NCBI GenBank assembly: GCA_021324235.1
Contig: JAJPJM010000066.1
Span: forward strand, 1 to 33,973
Direction of reading: 5' to 3'
Source: Verrucomicrobiota bacterium
GTDB lineage: Bacteria; Verrucomicrobiota; Verrucomicrobiia; Limisphaerales; UBA11358
DNA: 33,973 nt
The position numbers and the translations under genes were made by a program. The stretch's first letter is position 1, and each line of letters opens with the position of its first letter. The notes below the pieces were generated by a model. That model saw nothing but the letters and a program-made list of their open reading frames with translations. It had not been told where the DNA came from and did no database searches. Of the stretch, positions 30,973 to 33,973 are shown piece by piece.

Positions 30973-31284
30973 ATGTCCAGCATTGGCAAACTCATGAAAC
31001 AGGCTGCGCGAATGCAGCAGCAAATGGAACAGATCCAGGCGCAACTCGCCGCCCGGACCGTCGAGGCCACCAGCGGCGGCGGCGCAGTCAAAGTCGTGGC
31101 GAAATGCGACGGCTCCCTCGCCTCCGTCAAAATTGATCCACAGGCGCTCAATCCTTCCGACGCCCAACTGCTCGAAGACATGATTGTAACCGCCGCGAAC
31201 CAGGCGCTCGGTCAGGCGAAGGACATCGCCAATGCCGAGATGGGCAAGGTCACGTCCGGCCTGAACCTGCCGGGGTTGGGGTGA
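30973..31284 (+). CDS. ybaB: YbaB/EbfC nucleoid-associated protein
   Basis: A 103-residue YbaB/EbfC-family DNA-binding protein, a small dimeric nucleoid-associated factor. It has the coiled-coil-like helix LMKQAARMQQQMEQIQAQL, the strand-turn GGGAVKVVAKCDGSLASVKIDP, and the C-terminal helix NQALGQAKDIANAEMGKVTSGLNLPGLG. The length is typical. It lies between dnaX and recR in the order seen in many bacteria, suggesting shared use in recombination or replication. Confidence 0.93.
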   Translation: MSSIGKLMKQAARMQQQMEQIQAQLAARTVEATSGGGAVKVVAKCDGSLASVKIDPQALNPSDAQLLEDMIVTAANQALGQAKDIANAEMGKVTSGLNLPGLG

Positions 31285-31376
31285 AATAAAGAATGAAAAA
31301 GGTGGAATGCAGAAATTGACCTCTCCCGGTTCGCTCACACAAATTTGGTTTCTGCATTCGTCATCCCGCCACCGGC
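31281..31376. repeat. Heptad inverted pair in the recR leader
   Basis: Arm 1 (31281-31315) reads GTGAAAT, AAAGAAT, GAAAAAG, GTGGAAT, GCAGAAA. Arm 2 (31349-31376) reads TTTCTGC, ATTCGTC, ATCCCGC, CACCGGC. The core GAATGCAGAAA (31305-31315) pairs perfectly with TTTCTGCATTC (31349-31359). The arm begins at the ybaB stop. Confidence 0.75.
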
Positions 31377-31384
31377 CTTAGATT

Positions 31385-31981
31385 ATGCTTCCCGATTCCA
31401 TCAATGCACTCGTTGCCGCCCTGGGCAAGCTCCCCGGCGTCGGGCCGCGCTCCGCCGAGCGCATGGCCCTGCATCTGGTGCAAACCGATTCGGCGGCGGT
31501 AAAGGAACTGGCCGAAATCATCCTGCACGCCAGGGAGAAAATCCGGTTTTGCGATGTCTGCGGGGCGTTGACCGAACAATCCCCCTGCCCCATCTGCACC
31601 GACACGCGCCGGGACGCCGCGCTGGTGTGCCTCGTCGAGCGCGCCGTGGATATTCTAAGCATCGAGAAATCCGGCGCGTATCGCGGCAAATTCCACGTCC
31701 TCGGCGGAAAGATTTCGCCGCTCGACAGTGTGGAGCCGGAGGATCTGCGCATTGCCGAACTGGAAAAGCGGCTGACCCGCGAACCCATCAGGGAAATCGT
31801 CATCGCCCTGGGCACGGACGTGGAGGGCGACGCCACGAGCCATTATCTGGCCAAGCGGCTTGCCCGCAAAGGGCTTAAAATCTCGCGCATCGCCTACGGA
31901 TTGCCGGCCGGCAGCGGATTGGAGTTTGCCGACGAACTGACCTTGAGCCGGGCGCTGGAAGGACGCCGGGAAATGAATTGA
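31385..31981 (+). CDS. recR: Recombination protein RecR
   Basis: RecR forms a ring that, with RecO (and RecF), loads RecA on single-stranded DNA during gap repair. The 198-residue protein has the N-terminal helix-hairpin-helix (ALGKLPGVGPRSAERMALHL), the C4 zinc finger with Cys about 56, 59, 68 and 71 (CDVCGALTEQSPCPIC), and the Toprim domain (ALVCLVERAVDILSIEKSG, VIALGTDVEGDATSHYLAKRL). Length and domain order are standard. Its leader carries the heptad pair, and a GC-rich palindrome follows its stop. Confidence 0.96.
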   Translation: MLPDSINALVAALGKLPGVGPRSAERMALHLVQTDSAAVKELAEIILHAREKIRFCDVCGALTEQSPCPICTDTRRDAALVCLVERAVDILSIEKSGAYRGKFHVLGGKISPLDSVEPEDLRIAELEKRLTREPIREIVIALGTDVEGDATSHYLAKRLARKGLKISRIAYGLPAGSGLEFADELTLSRALEGRREMN

Positions 31982-31983
31982 GG

Positions 31984-32031
31984 CAGGGTCGGCGCGCTGC
32001 GCCGGCTGAACGCAGCAGCCCCTACCGGCTT
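31984..32031. repeat. GGTAGGG-family palindrome after recR
   Basis: CGGCGC-GCT-GCGCCG (31990-32004) is a perfect stem, with flanks CAGGGT and CCCCTACC mirroring the copy at 23482. It begins at most three bases after the recR stop codon. Confidence 0.6.
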
Positions 32032-32059
32032 AATTCAAAAAACCAGATTGCAAATGATC

Positions 32060-32668
32060 ATGAGCCAACTTCCAGCCATCGTCTTTGATTTGGGCAAGGT
32101 CCTGGTGGATTTCGATTACTCGATTGCCGTTTCGCGCATCGCCGGGCGGAGCCGCCTGGCGCCGTCCGGGGTCGAACGTTTCTTCTTTCATTCCCCGCTG
32201 CTGGTGGACTACGAGTCCGGCCGCCTGACGCGGCAGGAATTCTTCGAGCAGGCCCGGCAAGCCACCGGCTTTTGTGGCGGGCTGGAGGAATTCGGCGAGT
32301 TCTTCGCCGACATCTTCACGGAGATTGCACCGATGATCGGGTTGCACGCGACATTGCGCCGGCGGGGATGCCAGACCTTCATTTTTTCAAACACCAATGA
32401 CCTGGCCGTCGAACACATCGATCGAAATTTCCCGTTCTTCCGGAATTTCGACGGTTACATCTATTCGTACAAGGTCGGCGCGATGAAGCCGGAGGCTAAA
32501 ATCTACGAATCGCTCGAAACACTCACCGGACGGCAGGGCCCGCAGATCATCTACCTGGATGACCGGCCGGAAAATGTGGCGGCCGGCGCGGAACGCGGCT
32601 GGCGGGCGATTTTGCACGAGACACCGGAAAAATCCATTGCCGCAATCGAAAATTTTAAACTGTGGTAG
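32060..32668 (+). CDS. HAD-superfamily hydrolase (YihX-like)
   Basis: A 202-residue HAD-like hydrolase of the YihX / HAD-IA type, probably a small phosphatase for sugar phosphates. The nucleophile motif is FDLGKVLVDFDY, with the first Asp and the Gly variant usual in this branch. Motif II is FIFSNTNDL, and motif III/IV are GAMKPEAKIYESL and YLDDRPENV. Three candidate starts lie close together (32048, 32054, 32060); the ATG at 32060 (MSQLP) is my choice. It follows recR and a palindrome, with an AT-richer leader. Confidence 0.85.
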   Translation: MSQLPAIVFDLGKVLVDFDYSIAVSRIAGRSRLAPSGVERFFFHSPLLVDYESGRLTRQEFFEQARQATGFCGGLEEFGEFFADIFTEIAPMIGLHATLRRRGCQTFIFSNTNDLAVEHIDRNFPFFRNFDGYIYSYKVGAMKPEAKIYESLETLTGRQGPQIIYLDDRPENVAAGAERGWRAILHETPEKSIAAIENFKLW

Positions 32669-32918
32669 CGACGGACGCCGGTCCGCCGGATTTCGGGCAA
32701 GCAGGTTCAAGGAGATTTCGAGCGTGGGTTGCGATTCGCGTTGCCGGCGGCATGACAACATCCATCCGGTTCGAGCAGGATTGTCTTGCTGCATGACGGC
32801 GGCCACATTAAGCTGCCGGCGACGGAGGCAGGGCCGGTATGGAAATGGACAATCCTCTGACTCTGAATCGCGTTTATGGCTTGAAGTGGAACGCATTAAC
32901 ATAAGAAAATTCCCCGAC
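32669..32918. other. Intergenic stretch with one palindrome
   Basis: GGTAGCGACGGAC-GCCG-GTCCG (32664-32685) belongs to the GGTAGGG family and starts within the HAD stop codon context. The remaining bases have no gene or promoter I can support. A 21-codon reading frame (from 32839) is too short to call. Confidence 0.4.
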
Positions 32919-33973
32919 ATGAAACCCGAACAATGGCAGATTTTTAAGAAGGCCGCACGGCTGGAAAAATTGGACAAGGTCCCGATGGCCATGATCATCG
33001 ACAGCCCGTGGATACCAGGATATCTGGGCCTGAACCACATGGATTACTTTCTCGACCCGGAGTTGTGGTTTCAGTCCAACCTGAAAATCCACCAGGAATT
33101 TCCGGACATCATTTTCGTACCGTCCTGGTGGCTGGAATACGGCATGGCGGCGGAGCCGTCGGCGCTCGGCGCCAAAATCAAGTTCTGGCAGGACAACACG
33201 CCCAGCGAATACCACACGCTCTATCACATCGAGGACATCGAACATTTCCCGCCCTACGAAGTCGAAGCCGACGCGTTCATGGGCATGACGCTGCATCGCA
33301 TTCGCCGGCAGCGGCAGCGCATCCTGGATACGGGGGAAATCCTGCCGCTGGTCACCTCGCGCGGGCCGATGTGCACCGCGGGCTTTGTGCGCGGCACCAC
33401 CGAACTGATGATTGATCTGGTCGAAAAGCCGGAGTGGGCGCACAAGTTGCTCGACCTGAGCACCCGCCTGGTCATTGACTGGCTCAAGGCCCAGCACCAG
33501 GCGATGGGCGATACCGTGGAAGGCATTTTCATCCTGGACGACATTGTCGGCTTCGTGAATGAGGAGCATTACAAGGAATTTGCGCATCCGTACCTGAAAC
33601 GAATCTGCGACGCCTTCCCGAAGGATTGGGTGAAGATTTATCACAACGACGCGGAGGTCCAGGCGTGTCTCGATCATCTGCCTGACTGCGGCTTTAACGT
33701 GTTGAACTGGGGCAAGCAAACGGACATCGCCGAAGTCAAGGAACGCGTCGGCGACCGGATGTGCCTGATGGGAAATGTGAATCCGCTGGAGATCGGTGTC
33801 CGCGGCACGCCCGAGGAAGTGCGCGAGGCCACGCTGGACGTCCTGGAAAAGAGCGGCGGCCAAGGCATCATCCTCTCGGTCGGCGGCGGCACCAGCCCTG
33901 GCATGCCCCGGCAAAACATCGTCGCGATGCAAGCCGCCCTCGCCGAGTTCAATCAGGCCCACTTTGGCACGAG
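32919..33973 (+). CDS. URO-D-family protein, 3' end beyond window
   Basis: The last reading frame begins at ATG 32919 (MKPEQWQIFKKAARLEKLDKVPMAMI) and is still open at the window edge, with about 351 codons visible. It matches the uroporphyrinogen decarboxylase superfamily, including the cobalamin/corrinoid methyltransferases (MtaA/CmuA-like). Features seen are SRGPMCTAGFVRGTTELMIDLVEKPEW, then GDTVEGIFILDDIVGFVNEEHYKEFAHPYLKRI, KIYHNDAEVQACLD, and LMGNVNPLEIGVRGTPEEV followed by GGIILSVGGGTSPG-like residues. The N-terminal Arg of true HemE active sites (PVWFMRQAGR) is not present, so a methyltransferase or unassigned role is likelier than heme synthesis. Only the missing C-terminus keeps the call open. 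Confidence 0.8.
   Translation, partial: MKPEQWQIFKKAARLEKLDKVPMAMIIDSPWIPGYLGLNHMDYFLDPELWFQSNLKIHQEFPDIIFVPSWWLEYGMAAEPSALGAKIKFWQDNTPSEYHTLYHIEDIEHFPPYEVEADAFMGMTLHRIRRQRQRILDTGEILPLVTSRGPMCTAGFVRGTTELMIDLVEKPEWAHKLLDLSTRLVIDWLKAQHQAMGDTVEGIFILDDIVGFVNEEHYKEFAHPYLKRICDAFPKDWVKIYHNDAEVQACLDHLPDCGFNVLNWGKQTDIAEVKERVGDRMCLMGNVNPLEIGVRGTPEEVREATLDVLEKSGGQGIILSVGGGTSPGMPRQNIVAMQAALAEFNQAHFGT

Overview
The window looks like chromosomal DNA from a GC-rich Verrucomicrobiota bacterium, most likely of the Pedosphaera/Limisphaera kind. This is inferred from gene content, the scarcity of clear Shine-Dalgarno sequences, many GTG starts, and a secreted protein ending in the 'YVLQ-STNL-W-FFRL' tail common in that group. 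No rRNA or tRNA was seen. One structured RNA, the SRP 4.5S-type RNA, is clear.

Layout. 1-3990: housekeeping genes (M20 dipeptidase, maf, shikimate kinase, queG). 4000-11950: an accessory block of short orphan membrane or secreted protein genes. They are separated by palindromic sites resembling integron attC recombination sites, two of which share 31 of 32 bases at their left ends. No integrase gene is present, so this looks like an integrase-less cassette cluster (CALIN). It also holds a large MFS/spermidine-synthase-like/TPR fusion whose N-terminus is written in attC-like DNA. 11977-13972: rpoN and, divergently, hpf, with a near-consensus sigma-54 promoter between them pointing at hpf. 13972-17979: an amidohydrolase, then bioF-bioA (KAPA and DAPA synthesis). 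17999-23952: an acetate-type transporter, an OpgC-like acyltransferase, an EVE protein, the PLP-homeostasis protein YggS, a small lipoprotein, a cupin, an EamA exporter and a rhodanese. 24125-27847 (minus strand): plsY, a GNAT/class V aminotransferase fusion, an AT-rich orphan, a lipoprotein and a divergent nucleoside-diphosphate-kinase-like protein. 28128-33973: ROK kinase, SRP RNA, dnaX-ybaB-recR, a HAD phosphatase and a URO-D-family gene that runs off the window.

The most unusual signal is a family of degenerate tandem repeats with an exact 7-bp period. Copies often come as two inverted arms around a short spacer, so they can fold into long hairpins. They lie in the leaders of bioF, yggS, dnaX, ybaB and recR, and also inside reading frames: queG, bioF (two internal arrays plus one spanning the stop codon) and bioA. 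In queG and bioA they add extra residues without breaking the frame. The unit sequence differs at each locus while the period stays 7, which resembles the short tandemly repeated repetitive (STRR) heptamers of cyanobacteria. A second family of GC-rich palindromes (core GGTAGGGACGGCG... or GGCGCGCTGCGCCG) follows several stop codons.
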